Assembly (NCBI GenBank): GCA_017623675.1
Contig: JAGAOO010000070.1
Coordinates: forward strand, 1-57,536
DNA: 57,536 nucleotides
Origin: Lachnospiraceae bacterium
GTDB lineage: Bacteria; Bacillota; Clostridia; Lachnospirales; Lachnospiraceae
Reading direction: 5' to 3'
A program made the translations under genes and the position numbers. The notes under the pieces are model-generated. The model saw only the letters and a list, made by a program, of their open reading frames with translations. It had not been told where the DNA came from and made no database searches. Positions 26,508 to 35,052 of this stretch are shown in pieces (position 1 is the stretch's first letter; every line of letters starts with the position of its first letter).

Positions 26508-26553
26508 ACACATCATATTTGCACTATATGCAGTGAGAGCAAATATGATGTGT
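26508..26553 (+). other. Fifteen-bp perfect hairpin between wecB and the nonulosonate module
   Basis: ACACATCATATTTGC at 26508-26522 pairs fully with 26539-26553 across a 16-base loop. No T-run follows, so it is not a standard terminator. It may be an RNA processing or stability element, an attenuator, or a scar of cassette joining. Confidence 0.7.
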
Positions 26554-26566
26554 TAAGAGGGCAGAT

Positions 26567-27538
26567 ATGGATATACTTATTTGGACCATGGGTGGCCATG
26601 ATATAGGAATGGGGCATATTTTTAGGCAGATTAATTTGTTTCATAAATTGAGTAAAATATACCAAGTTTGTTTTGCTATTAATGATGATCTTGAAACAAA
26701 AGAATTACTAAAGTTTAATGAAATCCCGTATGTAGTGTATAATGAGTTTAATGATGTGTTAGCTTATCTTAAAAATAATAAACCAAAATTATTAGTGATA
26801 GATAGATTAGACACTGATAGTAAGGAAATTGTCATAATAAAAAAATACATAGACACGGTAATTTCTTTTGATGATAGAGGAAGTGGTGTTTCGAATGTAG
26901 ATGTTGTAATTAATGCAATCGTACCATCTTTGCCAGAAACCAAAAAACTATTAAAAGGTCATGAATATATGATATTCACAAAAAATGTTGAAAATAGGGC
27001 AAAAATGAAAAAGTTAATAAATGATAGAATAGAAAAAGTATTAGTAACATTTGGCGGTTCAGATCCTAAAGAATACACTTTAAAATTAGAATTCCTTTTT
27101 AGCAAATATCCTAGTGTTCAGTTTTTTGTGGTTATCGGTCCAAACTATCAAAATAAAGAGAAAATAAAATCTTTTGGACAGATGTACAAGAATGTGCAGG
27201 TGTTAGAAAATTGTAATGATTTATCTGAATATTTATATTCGGCAGATATAGCGCTAATATCTGGGGGAATTACTTTATTTGAAGCAGCATATATAGGAAC
27301 ACCATGCATTGTATTATGTCAAGTAGAGCATCAGAATATAACGGCAAAAAAATTTTTTGATGAGGGTGCATGTGAATTTATAAATTGTGCTGAAACAGAG
27401 TTGGAAGAAGCAGTTGTTAAATTATTTAATAAAATAAAGAAACAAGAAGTAAGATTACAAATGAGTAATTTGCAGAAAAAGTATGTTTCTGTCAATGGTA
27501 TTGAAAATGTATTGAATGTTATTAAACAATTGCTATAG
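26567..27538 (+). CDS. PseG/SpsG-like nucleotide-sugar hydrolase or transferase
   Basis: 323 residues, GT-B-like MurG-related fold. The N-terminal MGGHDIGMGHIFRQINL matches the PseG G-x-G-H-x-x-R pattern; LVIDRLDTDSKE and VISFDDRGSG follow. The C-terminal lobe has VLVTFGGSDPKEYTLK and ALISGGITLFEAAYIGTPCIVL. PseG removes UDP from 6-deoxy-di-N-acetyl sugars before condensation with PEP; SpsG is its spore-coat homologue. Next to SpsF- and SpsE/NeuB-like genes, it fits a nonulosonic-acid precursor step. Confidence 0.82.
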   Translation: MDILIWTMGGHDIGMGHIFRQINLFHKLSKIYQVCFAINDDLETKELLKFNEIPYVVYNEFNDVLAYLKNNKPKLLVIDRLDTDSKEIVIIKKYIDTVISFDDRGSGVSNVDVVINAIVPSLPETKKLLKGHEYMIFTKNVENRAKMKKLINDRIEKVLVTFGGSDPKEYTLKLEFLFSKYPSVQFFVVIGPNYQNKEKIKSFGQMYKNVQVLENCNDLSEYLYSADIALISGGITLFEAAYIGTPCIVLCQVEHQNITAKKFFDEGACEFINCAETELEEAVVKLFNKIKKQEVRLQMSNLQKKYVSVNGIENVLNVIKQLL

Positions 27539-27551
27539 GAGGCAGATGAGA

Positions 27552-28289
27552 ATGGAAAATAATAATTTAGATGAAATACATGAATTAGAGTGGGATACAG
27601 ATTTTTTTGGAATAGATTCATATAAATGTACAATTTCAGAGATCGAGCAATTGGAGAAAATCGTTGACTTCGTAAATGATAAAGATAGATTATTTTTTAC
27701 GGTTATTAATCAAGATAATCAAAATTGTATTAACTATAAAATTCCTCAATTATTAGGAAAATATTCTTTTCTAGCAGATATAAATATGAATTTGAAAAAA
27801 AATATTGAAAAACACAACTTGAATTTAAGAGATGATATAACTATTGAAATAACAAATAACCTTGAGCCTAATGAACAAGTAGTTAGTTTGGCTCAAAATT
27901 TTAAGTACTCCCGTTTCTTTAATGATGAGCGACTGGGAGAACAGCGATTTAAACTTTATCATAATTGGATTGCTAATGCATTTCGTAAAGAAGATAAATA
28001 TTATGTATTAGCAAAGGTTGATGAAAAAATTGTTGGGTTTATTTTGTTTTCGCACAATGGTAATGAGTCGGTTACAATTGAGCTAACAGTTGTAAACAAA
28101 AATTATCAAAGTAAGGGAATTGGTAATTATATGTTTACTGCTTTAGATAATTATTTGAACGGTAAAGGTGTCCCTATTGTGTATGTTGGAACGCAAGTTT
28201 CTAATATAGCAGCGATAAATTTTTATTTTAAGCAAGGGTTTAAGATTAATAAGATTAATAGTATTTATCATATTGTAAAGAAAGGATAA
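27552..28289 (+). CDS. GNAT-family N-acetyltransferase (PseH/WecD-like)
   Basis: About 245 residues; ATG 27552 is preferred to 27546 because AGGAGG then has 9-base spacing. The C-terminal GNAT core reads VGFILFSHNGNESVTIELTV, then the acetyl-CoA loop YQSKGIGNYMFTAL, then VPIVYVGTQVSNIAAINFYFKQGFK. The N-terminal half, with ELEWDTDFFGIDSYK, resembles WecD/dTDP-fucosamine acetyltransferase proteins. It probably N-acetylates an amino sugar in the nonulosonate pathway. Confidence 0.82.
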   Translation: MENNNLDEIHELEWDTDFFGIDSYKCTISEIEQLEKIVDFVNDKDRLFFTVINQDNQNCINYKIPQLLGKYSFLADINMNLKKNIEKHNLNLRDDITIEITNNLEPNEQVVSLAQNFKYSRFFNDERLGEQRFKLYHNWIANAFRKEDKYYVLAKVDEKIVGFILFSHNGNESVTIELTVVNKNYQSKGIGNYMFTALDNYLNGKGVPIVYVGTQVSNIAAINFYFKQGFKINKINSIYHIVKKG

Positions 28290-28293
28290 ATCA

Positions 28294-29022
28294 ATGAAAA
28301 CACATATAGTTATTCAGGCAAGAATGGGTTCCACTAGGTTACCAGGTAAAATATTAAAACCATTATGTGGACTTCCTATGTTGGAGCAGATTGTAGAACG
28401 TGCTAAGAAATGTAATAATGTTGATGAAGTTATTGTAGCAACTTCGGATTCCTTGGCAGATGATGTTGTACAAGAATTTTGTGAAATAAGAAATTATAAG
28501 TATTTTAGAGGTAGTGAAAAAGATGTGTTAGATCGTTTTTACAAATGTACAACAGAATATAAATCGGAATTGATAATTAGAATGACAGCTGATAATGCTT
28601 TGTTTGATCCGAGTATTATTGACGAAGGTATAGAATATTATATGTCAAACTCTTATGATTATGTTTATTATGCGCAAGGTATGCCGTTAGGCACGGCTAT
28701 AGAACTATTTAGTTATGAGGCATTAAGTAGCGCTTGGCGAGAAGCTGTGGATGATGAATGTAGAGAGCATGTTACACTATTTATGTATCGATCCGGAAAT
28801 AAATTTAAGTGGAATAAACCGCAGTCAGGTAAGTACAACCATGAGAATATTCGGCTAACCACAGATACAGAAGAAGATTACAGGTTGGTAAAAGAAATAT
28901 ATGAAGCTCTTTATCCAATAAATTCAGATTTTACGCTGGATGATGTCTTACAGTATATATCTGATAATCCAACCGTTTTGGAGAGTAATAAACATGTAAA
29001 GCAAAAAGTAACAAATTATTAA
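28294..29022 (+). CDS. SpsF/NeuA-like cytidylyltransferase family protein
   Basis: 242 residues. The nucleotidyltransferase signature is IVIQARMGSTRLPGKILKPL at the N-terminus, followed by VIVATSDSLADD, RGSEKDVLDRFY and RMTADNALFDPSII. This is the SpsF pattern of Bacillus spore-coat glycan clusters and of other nonulosonate loci. It likely activates the nonulosonic acid as a CMP sugar, though SpsF members are biochemically less well defined than NeuA or PseF. Confidence 0.85.
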   Translation: MKTHIVIQARMGSTRLPGKILKPLCGLPMLEQIVERAKKCNNVDEVIVATSDSLADDVVQEFCEIRNYKYFRGSEKDVLDRFYKCTTEYKSELIIRMTADNALFDPSIIDEGIEYYMSNSYDYVYYAQGMPLGTAIELFSYEALSSAWREAVDDECREHVTLFMYRSGNKFKWNKPQSGKYNHENIRLTTDTEEDYRLVKEIYEALYPINSDFTLDDVLQYISDNPTVLESNKHVKQKVTNY

Positions 29023-29037
29023 GTGGAGAATTTAATT

Positions 29038-30147
29038 ATGAAAGAACTAATTATTGGTGGTAAAAAAGTTTCAAATAACAGTAGAACACTTATTATAGCT
29101 GAAGCAGGAATAAATCATGATGGGAAATATGATCAGGCACTTCAATTAATAGATGTAGCAGTCGCCGCAAAGGCTGATATTGTTAAGTTTCAGTTATTTA
29201 GGGCAGATAAAATGTATACACCTAATGCGGGAGATTATACAACTGCTGCAGGTCAGGTAAAGCCAATTAATGAGATATTAAAAGGTACTGAATTGCCATA
29301 TGAATGGATTCCCAAGCTTATGCAGTATTGTGATTCTAAAGGAATTGGTTTTTTATGTACCGTTTGCGACGAAGATGGAGCGGATATATTAAATAATCAA
29401 AATGTTGATTCATTTAAGATGGCTTCATATGCAATTACTCATATTCCTTTGTTAAAACATGTTGCTAAATATAAAAAACCAGTTATTTTTTCATCAGCAG
29501 GTGCATACTTGTCGGATGTAGATATCGCAATTCGTGCTATAAGTGAAGTAGGAAATGATAAGATTGGATTAATGCATTGTGTTGCAAAGTATCCAACACC
29601 GTTAAGTGAGTGTAATTTACGCATAATTCAAATGTATAAGCAAGCTTTTCCAAATGTAATTATTGGTTATTCGGATCATACAGAAGATCCGGTTGCAGCA
29701 CCTGTGACTGCGGTGGCGTTAGGAGCCAAAATTATCGAAAAGCATTTTACTATTGACAAAAATTTACCAGGAGCAGATCATTCCTTTGCTGTTAATCCTG
29801 AACAGTTAGCCGAAATGTGTTTAGCAATAAGAAAAGTAGAAAATATGTCTGATGATGAAAAACAACAATTTATTCATCAAGAAACATTAGGAACTTCACA
29901 AAAGATGGTAATTGAAGTAGAAGAAAATTTGAGAAAATATGCGTATAGATGTGTTTTCGCAACTGAAGATTTGCGCGCAGGAGATGTAATTAGTACACAA
30001 AATACAGCTATTTTAAGACCAGGAAATGAAAGTAGAGGTATTGAACCTATACATTATGAAATGTTATTAAATAATCATGTAAGGGTTGTTAAGGCTGTAA
30101 AAAAGGGATGTTCCATTAAATGGGAAGATATCCTAACAATGGATTAA
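29038..30147 (+). CDS. NeuB/PseI/SpsE-family nonulosonic acid synthase
   Basis: 369 residues from ATG 29038 (GGAGAA upstream; GTG 29023 rejected). The TIM-barrel domain starts IIAEAGINHDGKYDQALQLID and has ADIVKFQLF, KMASYAITHIPLL, HCVAKYPTP, IGYSDHTEDP and EKHFTIDKNLPGADHSFA. Residues from about 300 form the antifreeze-like SAF domain (FATEDLRAGDVIS). It condenses PEP with a six-carbon amino sugar to give a sialic-acid-like nine-carbon sugar. Whether it makes pseudaminic, legionaminic or another acid cannot be told from sequence. Confidence 0.92.
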   Translation: MKELIIGGKKVSNNSRTLIIAEAGINHDGKYDQALQLIDVAVAAKADIVKFQLFRADKMYTPNAGDYTTAAGQVKPINEILKGTELPYEWIPKLMQYCDSKGIGFLCTVCDEDGADILNNQNVDSFKMASYAITHIPLLKHVAKYKKPVIFSSAGAYLSDVDIAIRAISEVGNDKIGLMHCVAKYPTPLSECNLRIIQMYKQAFPNVIIGYSDHTEDPVAAPVTAVALGAKIIEKHFTIDKNLPGADHSFAVNPEQLAEMCLAIRKVENMSDDEKQQFIHQETLGTSQKMVIEVEENLRKYAYRCVFATEDLRAGDVISTQNTAILRPGNESRGIEPIHYEMLLNNHVRVVKAVKKGCSIKWEDILTMD

Positions 30148-30211
30148 AAATAATTAGTATGATGTAATAAAGCATAAAAACACAAATAGTTGAGTAAAGG
30201 AGAGTAAACGA

Positions 30212-31459
30212 ATGTCCAACTACAAAATCGCAGTTGCCGGCACCGGTTACGTCGGTCTTTCCATTGCTACCTTGTTGGCTCAGCATAATCAGGTTATGGC
30301 TGTGGATATTGTACCGGAAAAAGTAGAGTTAATAAACAATAAGAAATCACCGATTCAGGATGATTATATTGAAGAATATTTGGCCACCAAGGATTTAAAT
30401 CTGGTAGCAACCTTAGATGCGAAGGAAGCTTACACAGATGCCGATTTCGTTGTGATTGCGGCTCCTACCAACTACGACAGTGCGAAGAATTATTTCGACA
30501 CTTCTGCAGTAGAAGCGGTTATCAAGCTGGTTATGGAGTATAATCCAGATGCTATCATGGTAATCAAGTCTACCATTCCGGTGGGGTATACCGAGAGCAT
30601 CCGTAAGAAGACCGGCTGCAAGAACATTCTGTTCAGTCCGGAGTTCCTGCGTGAGAGCAAGGCACTGTACGACAACCTGTATCCGTCCCGTATTATTGTG
30701 GGTACCGACCTTAACGATGAGCGGCTGGTAAAGGCTGCACATATTTTTGCAGAGCTTCTGCAACAGGGTGCTATCAAACAAGACATCGACACATTGTTTA
30801 TGGGATTTACCGAGGCGGAAGCAGTAAAACTGTTTGCAAATACATACCTGGCGCTTCGTGTCAGCTTTTTCAATGAGTTGGACACCTATGCTGAGATGAA
30901 GGGACTTAATACTCGCCAGATTATCGCCGGTGTGGGTCTTGACCCGCGTATTGGCAGCCATTACAACAATCCTTCTTTTGGTTACGGTGGCTACTGTCTG
31001 CCCAAGGACACCAAGCAACTGCTTGCCAACTACGAGAACGTGCCACAGAACATGATTGGTGCCATCGTAGAGTCCAACCGCACCCGTAAGGATTTTATTG
31101 CTGACCGTATTCTTCAAAAGGCTGGTGCGTACTCCTATGAGGGTGCCAACGCTTATGATGCAGCGTTGGAGAAGCCGGTTATCGTGGGTGTTTTTCGTCT
31201 TACCATGAAGGCAAACTCGGATAACTTCCGTCAGTCCTCCATTCAGGGCGTCATGAAGCGCATCAAGGCCAAGGGCGCAGAGGTTATTATTTATGAGCCG
31301 ACCCTGGAGAATGGAACCACTTTCTTCGGCTCCCTTGTGGTCAACGATTTAGCGGAGTTCAAGCACCGTTCCGATGTTATCGTGGCAAATCGTTACGAGG
31401 ATATTCTGGCGGATGTAGAAGAAAAGGTTTACACCAGAGACTTATTCAGAAGAGATTAG
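30212..31459 (+). CDS. ugd: UDP-glucose 6-dehydrogenase
   Basis: 415 residues, AAAGGAGAGTAAACG upstream. Rossmann motif [50 protein letters not shown], catalytic cysteine in [14 protein letters not shown], and a shorter C-terminal domain. It makes UDP-glucuronate. Codon use turns visibly more GC-rich here than in the upstream operon, so this gene and the next belong to an older or different segment. Confidence 0.94.
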   Translation: MSNYKIAVAGTGYVGLSIATLLAQHNQVMAVDIVPEKVELINNKKSPIQDDYIEEYLATKDLNLVATLDAKEAYTDADFVVIAAPTNYDSAKNYFDTSAVEAVIKLVMEYNPDAIMVIKSTIPVGYTESIRKKTGCKNILFSPEFLRESKALYDNLYPSRIIVGTDLNDERLVKAAHIFAELLQQGAIKQDIDTLFMGFTEAEAVKLFANTYLALRVSFFNELDTYAEMKGLNTRQIIAGVGLDPRIGSHYNNPSFGYGGYCLPKDTKQLLANYENVPQNMIGAIVESNRTRKDFIADRILQKAGAYSYEGANAYDAALEKPVIVGVFRLTMKANSDNFRQSSIQGVMKRIKAKGAEVIIYEPTLENGTTFFGSLVVNDLAEFKHRSDVIVANRYEDILADVEEKVYTRDLFRRD

Positions 31460-31594
31460 TATATAGGTAATAGTTGGTTTAATGAACAGAGCAAATAGTA
31501 AGGATATAATGAGCTTTACTAGGAATAAATGTAATATTGTGATGGTAATTTACTAACTGATGCGTAATCTATGGATTTTATTCGGAGGGAAAAA

Positions 31595-33463
31595 ATGTTG
31601 AGATGGATAAAAGAAAAAGAAAATATTTTTCAGCAACTTTTCTTTATTATGTTAGATGGAATATCAGTTTTTGTAGCATCTATCATGGCGTTATGGATCC
31701 GCTTTGATTTTTCCATCACAAAAATAGACAAGATTTATTTGGATAATGTATGGCGTACTATGCCGCTAAACATAATTATGGTGCTGGCAGTATACTGGCT
31801 GTTCCGTTTATACCGCAGTGTATGGAAGTATGCCAGCTGGTATGAACTGCAACGTATTATTCTGGCAGGTGTTACCGCAACCTTAATCCAGCTGCTGGGT
31901 CTTACTCTGGCAGATATCAAAATGCCGCGCAGCTACTGGTTTTTATATGCCGGAATTTTAGTCGGAGCAACGGTTTGTACCCGTTTTGCATACCGCATTC
32001 TGCGCCGTATTAAGAGCAAGTGGGACGATAAAAAGCGCGGAGACCTTTCACGCGTTATGATTGTAGGTGCCGGTTCCGCCGCAGATTTATTAATCCGCGA
32101 AATTAAGACAAGCCAGTACTTACATAAGGAAATCGGCTGTATCATCGACGACAATCCGGAATTAAAGGGCAAGAGCATCAGCGGCTTCCCGATTGTCGGC
32201 GGAAGAAATTCCATCATTGAGGCTGCCAGCCGTTACAACATCGACGAAATTATCATTGCCATGCCATCGGTTTCCCGTAAAGAAACTGCAGAAATTGCTA
32301 CCATCTGCAACCAGACCGGCTGCGAAATCAAAATGGTGCCGGGCATGTACCAGTTTGTAAATAACGAGCTCCGCGTCAGCAAGCTCCGTCATGTAGAAAT
32401 TGAAGACTTACTCGGCAGAGAGCCGGTTAAGGTAGACATGAAAAAGGTTACTGCCTTTGTAAAGAACCAGACCGTTTTAGTTACCGGCGGTGGCGGAAGC
32501 ATCGGCAGCGAGCTTTGCCGTCAGATTGCGGCAGCAGGTCCCAAAAAACTGATTATTGTAGATATTTATGAAAACAACGCTTATGAAATCCAGCAGGAAT
32601 TAAAGCGTAAGTATCCAAAACTGAACCTGATTGTATTAATTGCTTCGGTTCGTAACACTAACCGTATTAACAAAATTTTTGAAACCTACCTGCCAAATAT
32701 TGTGTTCCATGCAGCGGCACACAAGCATGTTCCTTTAATGGAAGACAGCCCGAACGAGGCAATCAAGAACAACGTATTCGGAACACTCAAAACCGTGCAG
32801 GCAGCCGACAAATACGGCGTAGAGCGTTTTGTTCTCATTTCCACCGACAAGGCGGTAAACCCAACCAATATCATGGGTGCCAGCAAGCGTATCTGCGAAA
32901 TGATTGTACAGGCCTACAGCCGCCGCTCCAAAACACAGTTTGTGGCGGTGCGTTTTGGTAACGTGCTCGGCAGCAACGGCAGTGTAATTCCGCTGTTCAA
33001 AAAGCAGATTAAAGAGGGCGGTCCGGTAACCGTAACCCATCCGGACATCATCCGTTACTTCATGACCATTCCGGAAGCGGTTTCCCTGGTACTCGAAGCA
33101 GGCGCGTTTGCAGAGGGCGGAGAAATCTTCGTTCTGGATATGGGTGAACCGGTAAAGATTGTGGACCTCGCCAAGAACTTAATCCGTCTTTCCGGTTATG
33201 TACCAAATGAAGACATTATGATTGAATATACCGGCTTAAGACCGGGCGAAAAGCTTTACGAAGAGCGCCTGATGGAAGAGGAAGGCTTAAAAACCACCGA
33301 AAACAACCGTATTTCCGTGGCACGTCCGATCGAAATGGACGATATTGCATTCTTTGATGCCCTGATGGAATTAAAGGATGCCGTATATGATGAAACCGGA
33401 AGCGTTAGGGAAATGGTAAAGGATATTGTACCAACCTATAAAATTCCGTTCGGGAAGAAATGA
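31595..33463 (+). CDS. CapD/PglF/WbpM-type UDP-N-acetylglucosamine 4,6-dehydratase, membrane-bound
   Basis: 622 residues from ATG 31595 (CGGAGGG upstream). Four N-terminal membrane segments (to about 140) are followed by a CoA-binding-like Rossmann region (MIVGAGSAADLLIREI) and the catalytic short-chain dehydratase domain with TGGGGSIGSELCRQ near 298 and the SDR motif ISTDKAVNPTNIMGASK. The usual S-Y-K triad is altered to S-M-x3-K (NIMGASK), which is known for this long-chain branch. It supplies a UDP-4-keto-6-deoxy sugar, substrate for the DegT aminotransferase. Low AT bias links it with ugd. Confidence 0.93.
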   Translation: MLRWIKEKENIFQQLFFIMLDGISVFVASIMALWIRFDFSITKIDKIYLDNVWRTMPLNIIMVLAVYWLFRLYRSVWKYASWYELQRIILAGVTATLIQLLGLTLADIKMPRSYWFLYAGILVGATVCTRFAYRILRRIKSKWDDKKRGDLSRVMIVGAGSAADLLIREIKTSQYLHKEIGCIIDDNPELKGKSISGFPIVGGRNSIIEAASRYNIDEIIIAMPSVSRKETAEIATICNQTGCEIKMVPGMYQFVNNELRVSKLRHVEIEDLLGREPVKVDMKKVTAFVKNQTVLVTGGGGSIGSELCRQIAAAGPKKLIIVDIYENNAYEIQQELKRKYPKLNLIVLIASVRNTNRINKIFETYLPNIVFHAAAHKHVPLMEDSPNEAIKNNVFGTLKTVQAADKYGVERFVLISTDKAVNPTNIMGASKRICEMIVQAYSRRSKTQFVAVRFGNVLGSNGSVIPLFKKQIKEGGPVTVTHPDIIRYFMTIPEAVSLVLEAGAFAEGGEIFVLDMGEPVKIVDLAKNLIRLSGYVPNEDIMIEYTGLRPGEKLYEERLMEEEGLKTTENNRISVARPIEMDDIAFFDALMELKDAVYDETGSVREMVKDIVPTYKIPFGKK

Positions 33464-33625
33464 ATATAAGATGAATGAAAGTTAGTGTATATATCATTTT
33501 TGCAGTTAGATATTATAGGAGTTATGCAATAATGAAGAATACTAAACAAGGAGCAAGTATTTATTTTAATAACTTCCCATATCTTTATCCCTGCCTTTCG
33601 GTAGAAAAAGGTGATATGGAACCTG

Positions 33626-33658
33626 ATGGCCTGCGACATATAGAAGCAGGCCATTTTT
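33626..33658 (+). terminator. Terminator-like hairpin after the polysaccharide operon
   Basis: ATGGCCTGC (33626-33634) pairs perfectly with GCAGGCCAT (33646-33654), followed by TTTTT on the plus strand. It can end the capD-side transcript. The same DNA read leftward is part of the hairpin run behind the dead TnpB gene. Confidence 0.75.
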
Positions 33659-33712
33659 ACTGTTTCCAGTAATGTATGAAGAAGCCCGAAGGCTAACTTC
33701 CGGAAGTGGTCT
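33626..33712 (-). ncRNA. Candidate omega-RNA-like structured RNA downstream of the dead TnpB gene
   Basis: Read on the minus strand right after the TnpB-like stop there are four stem-loops in about 85 bases: palindrome ACTTCCGGAAGT (33707-33696), AGCC-TTCG-GGCT (33694-33683, a canonical cUUCGg tetraloop), TTACTG-GAAA-CAGTAA (33672-33657, GNRA-type loop) and a 9-bp stem with 11-base loop (33654-33626). In TnpB elements the guide RNA scaffold is encoded at the 3' end of tnpB and downstream, exactly this position. The 3' end and guide are unknown. After the last stem the minus strand reads CAGGTTCCATATCACC and then TTTTT. Alternative: unrelated terminators. Confidence 0.5.
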
Positions 33713-33713
33713 G

Positions 33714-34985
33714 TTATTTGCTCATGGTACTTAAAAAGTTTTTGGCAACATTCATGGCAGAATTGAAATAAGAATTACCTTTGTGGTCATTAGGGCAGAT
33801 GAAGTTTTTGCCACCGTAAAAATTGATGCCGGGTTTGTGATTCTTATTGTATTTTTTTAGTTTGCCGCCACACTTATAGCAGCAGGATGCAATATCCTTG
33901 GTGCTTGCTGTGGCAGTAACAATACCTGCAGCAAATGATTTATACTTTACATAGGAGATAATTCTGCGTCCAATCCAGTCGTAACTGGAACTAGGAACAT
34001 ATCCTACGGTGTTAAAGTTCATGGACTGTATATAATTAGGTGCAACAATGATGCTGACCTCATTTTCTATGCAGAAATCAATTATTTCTTTGCTTGCCTT
34101 GTGGGCTGCATTATCCGTGATATGATGTATCTTCTCACGGATGGCTTTGTTATCATCAGCAGGAATTGAACCATGAGATTCTATCCATTCTTCTTTGGCA
34201 CCTTTGCCATATCCCATGCTTTTTCTGTTTTTCTCTATACGGTCGAGAAGTGTCTGCTTTCGATGGGCTAATTCGTCTCCGCCTCCGATAAATTTGCTCT
34301 TGATAAAGTTTCCTTCCGCATCCACAATAACCATGGCTGCCAGGGTATCACTGTTAGGACAATAAATAGCACAGAGCTTTTCTTTGTTTGCCAGACGTTC
34401 TTTTGCCGGTCGCACATCATCCACATCCTGCTTTACTGGAATATGAAGCATGGCCCTGTCTTTTTCAAGTACAATGATTGGGGACATAATCCGGTCAGCC
34501 TCCGGCATGGTTCTGCCACAGGTATCAATTTCGCAGTGCTGCCAGATCCATTTTGCGCCATTGTAGAGTTTTAAGTTAATGGAGGTAGAAGTAAACTCTT
34601 TATACATACCCTTATAGTAGATAGGGGAGGCATCAAAGTTTAAAGCTTCTTTGGTACCGCTGTCTTCACCGGAGCGGAAACTGCCCTGGAGCCGTATGGC
34701 ATCATTGATGGCAGCTCTGCGGAAATACAGGGGTACTTTCTCAAAAGGAAAAGGATATTTGGTGTCATCGCTGGATTCCCCTCTGGAACCGATAGTCAGA
34801 AGCTCCAGTTCACGCATCATCTGAAGCTTTGGTACATTCCAGATAGCCGGTTCTTTACGGATAACATCATAGTAAAATTTCAGTACCCGGTTGTACATGA
34901 GCTTTGTTTCACGAAGCAGCTGCATATTGTCGCAGTACAAGCGGAAGCGGTATGTAGTTGTACAAAATCCGGGTTTCTTATTCAT
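33714..34985 (-). CDS. Nuclease-dead TnpB-family protein (TldR-like candidate)
   Basis: 423 residues, TnpB length. The N-terminal YRFRLYCDNMQLLRETKLMYNRVL and SPIIVLEKDRAMLHIPV are the WED-type parts; RuvC and a zinc ribbon (CYKCG at 369-373, then CPNDH at 397-401) follow. All three RuvC acids are replaced by eye alignment: motif I GIDLG is AIYCP (D to Y208), motif II VIEDL is IVAPN (E to A315), motif III DVNAAxNI is YFNSAMNV (D to Y406). The rest is well kept, so this is not random decay. Known dead TnpBs (TldRs) are RNA-guided repressors. It sits 67 bases behind an unknown gene, probably in one operon. No TnpA or transposon ends are visible. Confidence 0.8.
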   Translation of the reverse strand: MNKKPGFCTTTYRFRLYCDNMQLLRETKLMYNRVLKFYYDVIRKEPAIWNVPKLQMMRELELLTIGSRGESSDDTKYPFPFEKVPLYFRRAAINDAIRLQGSFRSGEDSGTKEALNFDASPIYYKGMYKEFTSTSINLKLYNGAKWIWQHCEIDTCGRTMPEADRIMSPIIVLEKDRAMLHIPVKQDVDDVRPAKERLANKEKLCAIYCPNSDTLAAMVIVDAEGNFIKSKFIGGGDELAHRKQTLLDRIEKNRKSMGYGKGAKEEWIESHGSIPADDNKAIREKIHHITDNAAHKASKEIIDFCIENEVSIIVAPNYIQSMNFNTVGYVPSSSYDWIGRRIISYVKYKSFAAGIVTATASTKDIASCCYKCGGKLKKYNKNHKPGINFYGGKNFICPNDHKGNSYFNSAMNVAKNFLSTMSK

Positions 34986-35020
34986 AATGATGCTCCTGTC
35001 TGTATGTAGGCAGTATAGTG

Positions 35021-35049
35021 ATTTTACATGACGAAATTTGATGCGTCAA
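35021..35049 (-). promoter_or_regulatory. Possible promoter ahead of the dead TnpB gene
   Basis: On the minus strand TTGACG (35049-35044) is followed after 17 bases by TAAAAT (35026-35021). It would allow the TnpB-like gene its own transcript besides read-through from the partner gene. Confidence 0.5.
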
Positions 35050-35052
35050 CGC

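Noticed and set aside
30413-31117. Minus-strand frame of 234 codons opposite ugd
   Set aside because: The plus strand codes for a complete UDP-glucose dehydrogenase, and the antisense frame has no start signals or recognisable domain.
33600-33625. Possible guide sequence after the last hairpin and its targets in the window
   Set aside because: I searched by eye for CAGGTTCCATATCACC and its complement and found only short partial matches (for example TGGAACCTG near 45428). None lies at a promoter with enough identity, so no target is claimed.
33475-33672. Short plus-strand open frame of 65 codons after the CapD-like gene
   Set aside because: It runs through the terminator-like stem and the candidate RNA, has no promoter, and an internal ATG (33532) has only a weak AGGAG. 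Not convincing as a gene.
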